A stretch of DNA of 64,000 nt, taken from NCBI GenBank assembly GCA_934502625.1, contig CAKSUQ010000009.1, forward strand, positions 17,545-81,544. Reading direction: 5' to 3'. Of the stretch, positions 50,445 to 58,983 are shown piece by piece (position 1 is the first letter of the stretch; the number at the start of each line of letters is the position of its first letter). Source of the stretch: an uncultured Gemmiger sp. Lineage in GTDB: Bacteria; Bacillota; Clostridia; Oscillospirales; Ruminococcaceae. Both the position numbers and the translations under genes were made by a program. Below the pieces are notes generated by a model that made no database searches, was not told the DNA's origin, and worked only from the letters and a program-made list of their open reading frames with translations.

Positions 50445-50965
50445 CCGCGCAGGAACGCCTCGCGCCGCTGGCAGAAAAGCTGCGCGCCGTGCTGGCCGAC
50501 GAGAAAAAGCGGGTGAACCTGCTTGTCTGCATGGGGCTGGCCGGGCTGCTGCTGTTGGCAGTGTCCGCGTGGCTTCCGGCGGAAAGCCCCGCCGCGCCGC
50601 AGCCGGTGCAGAGCGAGGCCTACGCCGACTACGCCGCCCAGCTGGAAGCACGGCTGACCGAGCTGATTGCCCGCGTGGACGGCGCGGGCAAAACCGCCGT
50701 CATGGTAACACTGGAATCCGACAGCGAGCGCATCTACGCCACCGACACCGACCGCGACGGCGCGTCCACCCACGTGCTTTTGGGCAGCGGGGGCACGGAC
50801 GGCCTTGTCGAGACTGTCCAGACGCCGCAGGTGCGCGGCGTAGCCGTCGTCTGCGAGGGTGGCGGCAGCCCCGCCGTGCAGAGCCGCGTGACCGCCCTTG
50901 TCGAGACGCTGACCGGCGTGGGCGCAAACCATATCACCGTTGCAAAAATGGCACCGAGCAAGTAG
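50441..50965 (+). CDS. spoIIIAG: Stage III sporulation protein AG
   Basis: A 174-residue protein with one membrane helix (VNLLVCMGLAGLLLLAVSAWLP) and a secretin-like ring-building domain: YAAQLEARLTELIARVDGAGKTAVMVTLESDSERIYATD and VRGVAVVCEGGGSPAVQSRVTALVETLTGVGANHITVAKM. SpoIIIAG forms the large ring of the channel on the mother-cell side. ATG 50441 overlaps the spoIIIAF stop. Confidence 0.95.
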   Translation: MTAQERLAPLAEKLRAVLADEKKRVNLLVCMGLAGLLLLAVSAWLPAESPAAPQPVQSEAYADYAAQLEARLTELIARVDGAGKTAVMVTLESDSERIYATDTDRDGASTHVLLGSGGTDGLVETVQTPQVRGVAVVCEGGGSPAVQSRVTALVETLTGVGANHITVAKMAPSK

Positions 50966-50977
50966 AGGAGGATCATC

Positions 50978-51619
50978 ATGAAGCAAGTTTCTGCCAAGCT
51001 GAAAAGCCGCGGCGCGGCAGCCGCCGTCCTGACACTGGCGCTGGGCGCAGCCGTCTACCTGAACTGGTCGTTCGCTCGCGAAGCGCCCGGTCTTGCCGTT
51101 GATGCGCCCGCCGACACTGTTGAGACCTCGGCCGCAGCGGCGGAGGTGCTGACCGACCCGCTGGCTGTCGAAACCGCCGCTGACGCGGAGGTCTCCGCCG
51201 AGGACGCCGCCGACAAAAATTACGGCGAGGCGCAGCTTGTCAGCGTGAATAAGGATTCCGGCACGGAATTTTTCGAATCTGCCCGCCTGACCCGCAGCAA
51301 GGCGCGGGACGAAGCGCTGGACGCCTTGAAAAAGTCGCTGAAGGACGCAAAGCTCAGCGATGAGGAGAAGAACGAGCTTACAACACAGCTCAGCGCCCGC
51401 ATCAGCAACATTACGCTGGAAACGAAGCTGGAGACTCTCATCAAGTCGAAGGGCTTCGCCGACTGCGTCGTGAATCTGGAGGGCAGCAAGGCCAACGTCA
51501 CCGTCATGACTGACAGCGACGCGCTGACGGCAGAGGAGGTCACCCGCATCCGGGACGCCCTTCTGAGCCAGTGCAAGGGACTGACTGCGCAGGACATTAC
51601 CATCGTGGAAGTAAAATAA
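50978..51619 (+). CDS. spoIIIAH: Stage III sporulation protein AH
   Basis: A 213-residue protein with an N-terminal helix (AAAVLTLALGAAVYLNWSF) and a ring-building domain (FFESARLTRSKARDEALDALKKSLKDAKLSDEEKNELTTQL ... VNLEGSKANVTVMTDSDALTAEEVTRIRDALLSQ). SpoIIIAH binds SpoIIQ of the forespore across the intermembrane space. AGAGGAGG precedes the ATG. It ends the operon; a housekeeping promoter follows 12 bases after its stop. Confidence 0.94.
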   Translation: MKQVSAKLKSRGAAAAVLTLALGAAVYLNWSFAREAPGLAVDAPADTVETSAAAAEVLTDPLAVETAADAEVSAEDAADKNYGEAQLVSVNKDSGTEFFESARLTRSKARDEALDALKKSLKDAKLSDEEKNELTTQLSARISNITLETKLETLIKSKGFADCVVNLEGSKANVTVMTDSDALTAEEVTRIRDALLSQCKGLTAQDITIVEVK

Positions 51620-51631
51620 CTGAACATTCTG

Positions 51632-51660
51632 TTGCAAACGCCGCGCTTTTGTGGTACACT
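51632..51660 (+). promoter_or_regulatory. Promoter of the asp23-nusB run
   Basis: TTGCAA (51632-51637), 17 bases, TACACT (51655-51660). Confidence 0.72.
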
Positions 51661-51717
51661 GAATCATATTAGTAGAACTATGGCCGACAGGCCGTTTGCA
51701 ACGGGAGGGTACACACT

Positions 51718-52077
51718 ATGGATGTACGCAATACCATCGGCGGCAGCTTACAGATTTCTACCGAGGTTATCGCTAAAATCGCGCGTCTGGCCGCGCTGGA
51801 GGTTGACGGTGTCGCCGATGTAGCCACCGGCACCAGCCAGAACGTCCGCTCGCTTTTGGGGCGCACCGGCCTGCAGAAGCCGGTCAGCGTTGTGATGGAG
51901 GACGGCATTGCCACCGTCACGGTGCATATCACCGTTGTGTACGGCAGTAAGGTCATGCCGCTGTGCGAAAAGGTTCAGGAGAACGTCAAGCAGGCGATCC
52001 AGAATATGACGGGTATCACCGTTGCCCGCGTGGATGTGCTTGTCGTCGGCCTGACCGAGTCCGCCAAAAAAGCCTAA
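51718..52077 (+). CDS. Asp23/Gls24 family protein (YqhY-like)
   Basis: A 119-residue Asp23/Gls24 protein: GGSLQISTEVIAKIARLAALEVDGVADVATG, VSVVMEDGIATVTVHITVVYGSKVMPLCEKVQENVKQAIQNMTGITVARVDVLVVGL. This envelope-stress-type family has a YqhY branch that lies next to nusB, as here, and in Bacillus is linked to acetyl-CoA carboxylase control. GGGAGGG precedes the ATG. Confidence 0.93.
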   Translation: MDVRNTIGGSLQISTEVIAKIARLAALEVDGVADVATGTSQNVRSLLGRTGLQKPVSVVMEDGIATVTVHITVVYGSKVMPLCEKVQENVKQAIQNMTGITVARVDVLVVGLTESAKKA

Positions 52078-52113
52078 GCCAGATTTAAAAAGGAAAGATA
52101 AGGAACTTTGAGT

Positions 52114-52527
52114 ATGGAGAAAAAGATGCCCCGCCGCGAATCCCGCGAGGTTGCCTTCCTGACGGCGTTTGCCGCCACCTTTGAGCCGGAGGAGCCGACC
52201 GTCCCTGCCGATGAGCACGCCGCCCCCGACGCATTTGCCAATCAGCTGCTGGCCGCCATGAACGACCACGCCGCCGAGCTGGATGAGATCATCACCGCCC
52301 ACCTGAAGGGCTGGACACTGTCCCGCGTGCCCCGCGTAAGCCTTGTCGCGCTGCGGCTGGGTCTTGCCGAGATGCTGTACGGCGAGGAGCAGAAGACCGG
52401 CGTCGCCATCAACGAGGCCGTCGAACTTGTTAAAAAATACGGTGCGGATGATGACTATCAGTTCGTCAACGGCCTGCTGGGTGCCGTCGCGCGGGAGCGC
52501 GGCGATATCCCCGAAACCCAATGCTGA
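52114..52527 (+). CDS. nusB: Transcription antitermination factor NusB
   Basis: A 137-residue NusB, which binds boxA RNA with NusE in rRNA antitermination. RRESREVAFLTAFAATFEPE is the N-terminal helix; LDEIITAHLKGWTLSRVPRVSLVALRLGLAEMLYGEEQKTGVAINEAVELVKKYGADDDYQFVNGLLGAVARE is a standard NusB C-terminal half. ATG 52114 fits the GGAA site better than the TTG six bases earlier. It overlaps the next gene by 7 bases. Confidence 0.95.
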   Translation: MEKKMPRRESREVAFLTAFAATFEPEEPTVPADEHAAPDAFANQLLAAMNDHAAELDEIITAHLKGWTLSRVPRVSLVALRLGLAEMLYGEEQKTGVAINEAVELVKKYGADDDYQFVNGLLGAVARERGDIPETQC

Positions 52528-53468
52528 CGCTGGGCATCGACACCAGCAATTACGCAACCTCTCTGGCAGTGTTTGACACAGACGCCGGAGAGGTTGTTTG
52601 CGATTGCAAAAAGTTTTTGCCCGTCAAGGAAGGTCAGCTCGGTCTGCGGCAGAGCGACGCGCTGTTCCACCACACCACCGCCCTGCCCGCCATGCTGGCG
52701 GAGCTGGGCAGCAAGGCGGACTTGACGAAGGTCGAGGCCGTCGGCGTTTCCGCCAAGCCCCGCCCGGTGGAGGGGTCGTATATGCCGTGCTTCCTCGCCG
52801 GGGTCAGCGCCGCGACGGCGTTCGCGCTCTCGCGCGGGCTGCCGCTGTTTGGGCTGACCCACCAGCAGGGGCACATCGCCGCCGCGCTGTATGCAGCGGG
52901 GGATTTCACGCTTTTTGAGCGGGAAGCGCTCGTGTTCCATGTTTCGGGCGGCACGACCGACCTGCTTTTGTGCCATGGTGCCAAAAACATTACCCCGCTG
53001 GGCACCAGCAACGATCTTTACGCGGGGCAAGCCGTCGACCGGCTGGGCGTCAAATTGGGTTTTCCGTTCCCGGCGGGCGTCTATGTCAGCGAGCAGGCCG
53101 CCCTCTGTACCGAGAAAGTCCGCCCCAAGGTCACTGTGCGCGGCCTGACGTGCAGCCTTTCGGGGCTGGAAAACCAGTGCGCCAAGCTGCTGGCCGAGGG
53201 GCACGGCGCACCCTATGTCTGCAAATACTGCCTGCTCTGCGTAGGCGAGACGCTGGTGCGGATGGCGAACAACGCCTTAACCGAGCGCCCCGGTCTGCCC
53301 GTCGTCTTTGCGGGCGGCGTCATGAGCAGCGACCTCATCCGCACCTATGTGACGAATCGCGTGCCGAATGCGCATTTTGTACCGAGCAAATTTGCCAGCG
53401 ACAACGCCATCGGCATTTCGATCTTAGCGGCAAGGGAGTGTGGCGCATGGCCGACTACATCAATGTGA
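52521..53468 (+). CDS. TsaD/Kae1-like (peptidase M22 family) paralogue
   Basis: A 315-residue ASKHA-fold protein related to TsaD, the enzyme of tRNA t6A synthesis. It keeps LTLGIDTSNYATSLAVFD (phosphate loop), the metal-binding THQQGHIAAAL (H-x3-H), VFHVSGGTTDLLLC, and the late GGVMSSDLIRTYV and FASDNAIGISILAAR. It is shorter than TsaD and more divergent, so it is probably a clostridial paralogue and not the t6A enzyme itself. The place between nusB and xseA recurs in Clostridia. Function unproven. Confidence 0.78.
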   Translation: MLTLGIDTSNYATSLAVFDTDAGEVVCDCKKFLPVKEGQLGLRQSDALFHHTTALPAMLAELGSKADLTKVEAVGVSAKPRPVEGSYMPCFLAGVSAATAFALSRGLPLFGLTHQQGHIAAALYAAGDFTLFEREALVFHVSGGTTDLLLCHGAKNITPLGTSNDLYAGQAVDRLGVKLGFPFPAGVYVSEQAALCTEKVRPKVTVRGLTCSLSGLENQCAKLLAEGHGAPYVCKYCLLCVGETLVRMANNALTERPGLPVVFAGGVMSSDLIRTYVTNRVPNAHFVPSKFASDNAIGISILAARECGAWPTTSM

Positions 53469-54652
53469 CCAGCCTGAACCGGCTGGCAAAGCAGGTGTTA
53501 GCGCAGTGCGACCCGCTGAACGATCTGATCGTCTGCGGCGAAATCTCCGGCTTTACGCGGCACTACAAAAGCGGGCATCTATACTTTACGCTGAAGGATG
53601 AAAACGCCTCCATCAAGACCGTCATGTTCTGCTCGCAGGCGCAGCTTTTGAATTTTGCGCCGCAGAACGGCATGCTGGTACTTGTCTATGGCCGCGCCAC
53701 GATTTATGAGCGCGACGGCGCGTTCCAGTTATACGCCGACTATATGAAGCCGTTCGGCGCGGGCGCAGCGCAGATGGCCTTCGACGCGCTGTACAAAAAG
53801 CTGGACGCCGAGGGGCTTTTCGCGCCGGAGCGCAAACGCCCACTGCCCGCTGTACCGAAGTGGATCGGCGTTGTGACGAGTAAGACCGGTGCGGCTTGGC
53901 AGGACGTGCAGAACGTCATCGGCCGCCGCTGGCCGATGGTGAAGCTGCTGCTTGCCCCCGTCAGCGTGCAGGGCATTGAGGCCGAGGAAAGCATTGTGGA
54001 CGGCATCCGCAGGCTCGACCGTGACCCGCGCCCTGATTTGATCTTAGTTACGCGCGGCGGCGGCAGCAAGGAGGATCTGTGGGTCTTCAACTCGGAGCGC
54101 ATCGCCCGCGCCGCAGCAGCCTGCCGTAAGCCGGTCGTCTCGGCCGTCGGTCATGAGATCGACACCTCGATTCTCGACTACGTCGCCGATCTGCGCGCGC
54201 CGACGCCCTCGGCTGCCGCAGAGCTTTGCGTGCCCGATCAGGGAGACGTGCGGCAGAAAATATTCATTTTACAGCAAAATATTCAAAAAAATATACAGAA
54301 TCGCTGCGATCTATGCTATAATAGGTTTAGCCAGCTGGCCGCTGCACAGATGCTGCAGCGCCAGCACAGCCAGCTTGCCCGCCGCGGGCAGGAGCTTGCC
54401 CGAACGCAGACCGCTGTGCAGCAAGCCGCCGCGCACCGCTTTCAGGACGCCGAGCGCAGACTGCAGAATGCCGCCGCTGTGGCGGAATCCCTCAGCCCGT
54501 ACCGCGTCCTTGCGCGCGGCTACACGTTGGCCGAAAAGAATGGCGCGCCCTGTGACCTAGGGGCTTTGCAGCCCGGCGACGCCGTGACGCTGCGCGGCGC
54601 GAACGCCGCCGCCGACTGCCGCGTTGAGGCGGTGCATACTTTGGATAAATAA
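53447..54652 (+). CDS. xseA: Exodeoxyribonuclease VII large subunit
   Basis: A 401-residue XseA. An N-terminal OB fold (INVTSLNRLAKQVLAQCDPLNDLIVCGEISGFTRHYKSGHLYFTLKDENASIKTVMF) precedes the nuclease core with GVVTSKTGAAWQDV, PDLILVTRGGGSKEDLWVFNSE and VVSAVGHEIDTSILDYVADLRAPTPSAAAEL. A coiled-coil region follows and SPYRVLARGYTLAE closes the protein. ATG 53447 (GGGAGTG before it) overlaps the previous gene by 22 bases. Bases 54256-54330, in the coiled coil, are strikingly AT-rich and hold an extended -10 sequence. Confidence 0.96.
   Translation: MADYINVTSLNRLAKQVLAQCDPLNDLIVCGEISGFTRHYKSGHLYFTLKDENASIKTVMFCSQAQLLNFAPQNGMLVLVYGRATIYERDGAFQLYADYMKPFGAGAAQMAFDALYKKLDAEGLFAPERKRPLPAVPKWIGVVTSKTGAAWQDVQNVIGRRWPMVKLLLAPVSVQGIEAEESIVDGIRRLDRDPRPDLILVTRGGGSKEDLWVFNSERIARAAAACRKPVVSAVGHEIDTSILDYVADLRAPTPSAAAELCVPDQGDVRQKIFILQQNIQKNIQNRCDLCYNRFSQLAAAQMLQRQHSQLARRGQELARTQTAVQQAAAHRFQDAERRLQNAAAVAESLSPYRVLARGYTLAEKNGAPCDLGALQPGDAVTLRGANAAADCRVEAVHTLDK
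54315..54322 (+). promoter_or_regulatory. Possible internal promoter (extended -10) within xseA
   Basis: TGC followed by TATAAT gives a TGnTATAAT extended -10 at about 54314-54322, after a 60-base AT-rich stretch. No good -35 lies 17 bases upstream. It could feed xseB-ispA-dxs. Confidence 0.35.
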
Positions 54653-54670
54653 ACAGGGGAGTGATACCCG

Positions 54671-54886
54671 ATGAAGCAGCCGAAATCTTTCGAGGAGGGC
54701 ATGGAGCGCCTGCAAGGCCTTCTTGCCCAGCTGCAGGATGAATCGACGCCACTGGCGGATTCCGTCAAGCTGTATGCGGAGGCCGCCGGGCTGATCCACT
54801 ACTGCAATACCGCGCTGGACAAGGCGAAGTTGCAGGTAGATGAGATCAACGCGAGTCTTACGCAGGAGGTGCCCCATGACGCATGA
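54671..54886 (+). CDS. xseB: Exodeoxyribonuclease VII small subunit
   Basis: A 71-residue XseB: KSFEEGMERLQGLLAQLQDESTPLADSVKLYAEAAGLIHYCNTALDKAKLQVDEIN. The F-E-x-x-x-x-x-L start and E-x-P-L-x-x-S-V-x-L-Y-x-x-G pattern are typical, with A in place of G. Several copies bind one XseA. It begins 18 bases after xseA and overlaps ispA by 11 bases. Confidence 0.95.
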   Translation: MKQPKSFEEGMERLQGLLAQLQDESTPLADSVKLYAEAAGLIHYCNTALDKAKLQVDEINASLTQEVPHDA

Positions 54887-55769
54887 GGAATATAAGCAGC
54901 AGCTCACCGCGTGGGCGCAGCTGACCGAGCAGCGCTTGGCTGCGCTGTGCGATATTTACCTGCCTGCCAGCTCGGAGTTGGGGCAAGCCGCGCGCTACAG
55001 TCTGCTGGGCGGCGGCAAGCGGGTGCGCGCCGTGCTGACGCTGGCTGCCTGCGAGCTGTGCGGCACCAACGCCGCCGACGCGCTTGACTACGCCTGCGCG
55101 CTGGAGATGCTGCACTGCTACTCGCTCATTCACGACGATATGCCCTGCATGGACAACGACGATTTCCGGCGCGGCCGCCCCAGCTGCCACAAGCAGTTTG
55201 GCGAGGCGACGGCGTTGCTGGCCGCCGATGCCCTTGTCACAGCGGCGTTTGAAGTCATTGCCAACGCAAAGTGCTCTGCCAAGAGCCGCATCGAGGCCGT
55301 GCAGCTGCTCGCCAAGGGCGGCGGCGACCGCGGGATGCTCTACGGGCAGGAGCTTGACAAACATTTTGAGACGGTACGCGCCAGCGAGGACGAGCTTCTC
55401 GCCCTGCACGCCCACAAGACCGGCGCTTTGATCATCACGGCGGTGGAGCTGGGCTGCGCTGCCGCAGGCGCTGCCCCCGATACGGCTGCCCGCAAGGCGC
55501 TTGTGCGCTATGCGGCAGAGTTGGGGCTTGTTTTCCAGATCGTTGACGATATTCTGGATGTCACCTCTACGACGGAAGAACTCGGCAAACCCGTGGGCAG
55601 CGATGCCGACAACGACAAAACCACCTTTATCACGCTGTACGGCTTGCAGGGTGCGCACGAGAAGGCTGCCCGCCACAACGCCGCAGCGCTGGCCGCGCTG
55701 GATACGCTCGGCTCTCAGGCAGATTTCCTGCGCCTGATGGCGTCGGAACTGCTGGAACGTAAGAAATAA
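54876..55769 (+). CDS. ispA: Polyprenyl synthetase (farnesyl diphosphate synthase type)
   Basis: A 297-residue prenyltransferase that condenses isopentenyl diphosphate with allylic diphosphates. RYSLLGGGKRVRAVLTLAACEL, the first Asp-rich motif SLIHDDMPCMDNDDFRRGRPS, KTGALIITAVELG and the second Asp-rich motif FQIVDDILDVTSTTEELGKPVGSDADNDKTTFI are all intact. Two residues between the aspartates of the first motif (DDMPCMD) are typical of IspA. ATG 54876 lies behind GGAGGTG. dxs lies two genes downstream, so substrate supply and use are in one operon. Confidence 0.95.
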   Translation: MTHEEYKQQLTAWAQLTEQRLAALCDIYLPASSELGQAARYSLLGGGKRVRAVLTLAACELCGTNAADALDYACALEMLHCYSLIHDDMPCMDNDDFRRGRPSCHKQFGEATALLAADALVTAAFEVIANAKCSAKSRIEAVQLLAKGGGDRGMLYGQELDKHFETVRASEDELLALHAHKTGALIITAVELGCAAAGAAPDTAARKALVRYAAELGLVFQIVDDILDVTSTTEELGKPVGSDADNDKTTFITLYGLQGAHEKAARHNAAALAALDTLGSQADFLRLMASELLERKK

Positions 55770-55782
55770 GGATGTGATCCCT

Positions 55783-56250
55783 ATGCCACTGCTGCGCACT
55801 GCGCTGAGTTGGAATTTTGTGCTCGTCACGGCGGTCTGTGCATCGCTGCTGGCGCAGTTTATCAAGGTGCTTTTGAACCTGTTCATCTTCCACCGCTTTA
55901 TCGCCGAGCGCATGTGGGGCGCGGGCGGCATGCCCAGCTCCCACTCGGCCACCGTCTGCGCGATGGTCGTCGCCACGGGGCGGTACTGCGGCGTCAGTTC
56001 GCCGATGTTCGCCATCGCGGCGGTGCTGTCCATCATCGTCATGTACGACGCTATGGGTGTGCGCTATGAGACCGGCGAGCAGGCGAAAGTGCTGAACCGC
56101 ATCTTTACCGAGTGGATGGATCAGGGCGTCGAGCAGCTGCAGCTGCCACACGGCAAAAAGCTGAAGGAAATGGTCGGCCATACGCCGATCGAAGTATTGA
56201 CCGGCGCGGCGCTTGGCATTGTGCTGGGCTTCGCCATGCCGATGGTGTAA
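55783..56250 (+). CDS. Divergent PAP2 family protein (DUF212, YuiD-like)
   Basis: A 155-residue membrane protein. MWGAGGMPSSHSATVCAMVVATGRYCGVSSPMFAIAAVLSIIVMYDAMGVRYETGEQAKVLN is the DUF212 core, with the PSSHSA motif shared with acid phosphatases of the PAP2 type; the GHTPIEVLTGAALGIVLG end is also conserved. A role in dephosphorylating a lipid diphosphate such as a prenyl carrier is plausible given ispA and dxs on either side, but is not shown. ATG 55783 is preferred over GTG 55774. Confidence 0.88.
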   Translation: MPLLRTALSWNFVLVTAVCASLLAQFIKVLLNLFIFHRFIAERMWGAGGMPSSHSATVCAMVVATGRYCGVSSPMFAIAAVLSIIVMYDAMGVRYETGEQAKVLNRIFTEWMDQGVEQLQLPHGKKLKEMVGHTPIEVLTGAALGIVLGFAMPMV

Positions 56251-56265
56251 AAACGAGGTGCATCT

Positions 56266-58140
56266 ATGAGCTATCCTTTGCTGGAGCGCATCAATGCGCC
56301 CGGAGAAATAAAAAACATGCCGTTGTCCGATATGCCCGCCTTGTGCGAGGAGATCCGGCAGTTCCTGATTAAAAGTGTTTCCGAGACCGGCGGCCATCTG
56401 TCGTCGAACCTCGGCGTCGTTGAATTGACGGTCGCCCTACACCGCGTGCTGGATTTCCCGCAGGACAAGCTGCTGTTCGACGTCGGCCACCAGTGCTATA
56501 CCCACAAGCTGCTGACCGGCCGCCGCGCGGGCTTTGCCCAGCTGCGCCGCAAGGACGGGCTTTCGGGCTTTCCCAGCCCGAAGGAGAGCGACTGTGACGC
56601 CTTTATCGCGGGCCACGGCAGCGCCGCGCTGTCCACGGCCATCGGCATCGCCCGCGCGAAAAAGCTCAAAAATGAGCCGGGCAAGGTCGTTGTCATCATC
56701 GGCGACGGCGCTTTCACGGGCGGCATGGTCTATGAGGGCATGAACAATGTCAGCAAGCTGAACAATCTGATTGTCATTCTGAACGACAACAAGATGTCGA
56801 TTTCCAAAAATGTCGGCCAGATGGCAAATTATCTGACAAAGCTGCGCACTGACCCGAAATATTCCCACGCCAAGGCGCATATGGAGACGACGCTGGAGCG
56901 CATCCCCGTGGCGGGCGAAGCGATGGTGAAAATGTTGCAGGGCGGCAAACAGCTGATCCGCCGCGGCATCTACAAATCCACAATGTTCGAGGAGATGGGC
57001 TTCCAGTATATTGGCCCCGTGGACGGGCACGATGTGGACATGCTGACCCACACGCTGACGAACCTACGGGAGCAGTACGCCCCCGTGTTCCTGCATGTCG
57101 TGACCCAGAAGGGCAAGGGGCTGAAGCCCGCCGAGGAAAACCCCGGCGAGTTCCACGCTGTATCGTCTATTGATCTCAATCACCTGACGGATCCGGAGCT
57201 GTCGCCAAAGGATTCGTTCTCGTCGACGTTTGGCTGCGCGCTGGCCGACTTGGCCGACGACGAGCCGCGCCTGTGCGGCATCACCGCCGCCATGAAGTAC
57301 GGCACCGGCCTCAACTTCTTCAAGCACCGCCATCCCGGACGCTTCTTCGACGTCGGCATGGCGGAGGAGCACGCCGTCACGTTCGCTGCCGGGCTTGCCA
57401 GCCAAGGGCTGTTGCCGGTCGTCGCGATCTACTCGACGTTTTTCCAGCGTGCCTACGACCAGATCATCCACGACGTCAACCTGATGCAGCTCGACGTGCT
57501 GTTTGCGGTTGACCGCGCGGGGCTTGTGCCCGGCGACGGCGCGACCCATCAGGGCATCTACGATGTGGCGTTCTTCTCGAACGTCAACATCCCGGTTTTC
57601 GCCCCCGCCAACTATGCCGAACTGCGCTATTGGCTGACGTATCTTGTGCGCGAAACCTGCGGCCCGCGCGCCATCCGCTATGCCCGCGGCGAGGAAAAGC
57701 CCGCGCTGGCGGCGCTGCCCTGCACAGGCGCGCGTTTTGACGTGCTGGAACCCGTCGAGGGCGCGAAGATTGCGCTTGTCAGTTACGGCGCGGAGACCGA
57801 GGAAATCATCGCCGCGAAGGATCTGCTGGCACAGCAGGGTGTGCAGGCTGACTGCATCAAGCTGACCCAGCTTTACCCGCTGCCCGACGGCCTGTGCGGC
57901 ATGTTGCATGGGTATGACACGATCCTCTTTGCCGAGGATTCTGTCCGCACCGGCAGCATCGGCGAGCAGCTTGGCTTTGCGCTGCTGCAAAGCGGCTGGC
58001 AGGGGAATTATCTGCTTCACGCCGTCGACAATACCCACCTGCTGCACGCCAATGTTCCCGAACTGCGCAAGGATCAGCAGCTGGATGCCGCCGCACTCTG
58101 CCGCGCTATTTTGAACCATGTAAAGGAGAAACAGGCATGA
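56266..58140 (+). CDS. dxs: 1-deoxy-D-xylulose-5-phosphate synthase
   Basis: A 624-residue thiamine-diphosphate enzyme that joins pyruvate and glyceraldehyde 3-phosphate, the first step of the MEP isoprenoid pathway. HLSSNLGVVELTVALHRVLDFPQDKLLFDVGHQCYTHKLLTGR, the cofactor motif GDGAFTGGMVYEGMNN, DVGMAEEHAVTFAAGLA (catalytic Glu) and DRAGLVPGDGATHQGIYD are canonical. GAGGTG precedes the ATG. It overlaps tlyA by 4 bases. Confidence 0.97.
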   Translation: MSYPLLERINAPGEIKNMPLSDMPALCEEIRQFLIKSVSETGGHLSSNLGVVELTVALHRVLDFPQDKLLFDVGHQCYTHKLLTGRRAGFAQLRRKDGLSGFPSPKESDCDAFIAGHGSAALSTAIGIARAKKLKNEPGKVVVIIGDGAFTGGMVYEGMNNVSKLNNLIVILNDNKMSISKNVGQMANYLTKLRTDPKYSHAKAHMETTLERIPVAGEAMVKMLQGGKQLIRRGIYKSTMFEEMGFQYIGPVDGHDVDMLTHTLTNLREQYAPVFLHVVTQKGKGLKPAEENPGEFHAVSSIDLNHLTDPELSPKDSFSSTFGCALADLADDEPRLCGITAAMKYGTGLNFFKHRHPGRFFDVGMAEEHAVTFAAGLASQGLLPVVAIYSTFFQRAYDQIIHDVNLMQLDVLFAVDRAGLVPGDGATHQGIYDVAFFSNVNIPVFAPANYAELRYWLTYLVRETCGPRAIRYARGEEKPALAALPCTGARFDVLEPVEGAKIALVSYGAETEEIIAAKDLLAQQGVQADCIKLTQLYPLPDGLCGMLHGYDTILFAEDSVRTGSIGEQLGFALLQSGWQGNYLLHAVDNTHLLHANVPELRKDQQLDAAALCRAILNHVKEKQA

Positions 58141-58958
58141 GCAAAATTCGCCTGGATCAATACCTGTGCCAGAACGGTCTGGTGCAGAGCCGCGAGCGCG
58201 CCAAGGCGCTTATCATGTCCGGCATCGTCTTTGTCAATGAGCAGAAGGTCGACAAGGCCGGCGAGATGATCGCGCCCGATGCCAAAGTCGAGGTGCGCGG
58301 GCACGACATCGGCTATGTCAGCCGCGGCGGCCTGAAACTGGAAAAGGCCATGCAGGTCTTCCCGATGCGCCCGGACGGCAAAGTCTGCATGGACATCGGC
58401 GCGTCGACGGGCGGCTTCACAGACTGTATGCTGCAAAACGGCGCGGTCAAGGTCTACGCCGTCGACGTCGGCTACGGCCAGCTGGCGTGGAGCCTGCGCA
58501 CCGACAAGCGCGTCATCAATATGGAGAGAACGAACATCCGCAACGTAACGCCGGAGGATCTGACCGAGCCGGTCGCCTTCTTCAGCGTCGACGTTTCCTT
58601 CATCTCACTCAAACATATTTTCCCGGTGGCAGACAAAATCTGCACATCCGACGCTGTCGGCGTATGCCTTGTCAAGCCGCAGTTTGAGGCAGGCCGCGAG
58701 AAGGTCGGCAAGAAGGGCGTCGTGCGCGACCCCTCCACCCACCGCGAGGTGCTGAAAATGGCCGAGGGCTATGCGATGGCAAACCATTTCACCCCCGCCG
58801 GGCTGGACTTTTCGCCCATCAAGGGGCCGGAGGGCAACATCGAATACCTGATGTACGTCCAGCACTGTGACACACCGCAGCCGCTGTCCGAAGGGCTGAT
58901 TGAGAAGGTCGTCGCAGCTTCCCACGAGACGCTGGACAAAGCGCCGAATCTCCACTGA
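58137..58958 (+). CDS. tlyA: TlyA family rRNA methyltransferase
   Basis: A 273-residue protein with an N-terminal S4 domain (KIRLDQYLCQNGLVQSRERAKALIMSGIVFVNEQKVDK) and an FtsJ-like methyltransferase domain: CMDIGASTGGFTDCMLQNGAVKVYAVDVGYGQLAWSLR, VAFFSVDVSFISLKHIFP and LVKPQFEAGREKVGKKGVVRD. TlyA enzymes 2'-O-methylate cytidines in rRNA; haemolysin names are historical. Gene order dxs-tlyA-nadK-argR-recN is strongly conserved in Firmicutes. Confidence 0.95.
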   Translation: MSKIRLDQYLCQNGLVQSRERAKALIMSGIVFVNEQKVDKAGEMIAPDAKVEVRGHDIGYVSRGGLKLEKAMQVFPMRPDGKVCMDIGASTGGFTDCMLQNGAVKVYAVDVGYGQLAWSLRTDKRVINMERTNIRNVTPEDLTEPVAFFSVDVSFISLKHIFPVADKICTSDAVGVCLVKPQFEAGREKVGKKGVVRDPSTHREVLKMAEGYAMANHFTPAGLDFSPIKGPEGNIEYLMYVQHCDTPQPLSEGLIEKVVAASHETLDKAPNLH

Positions 58959-58983
58959 TTTTGTAAGAAAGGAACCAATCGCC

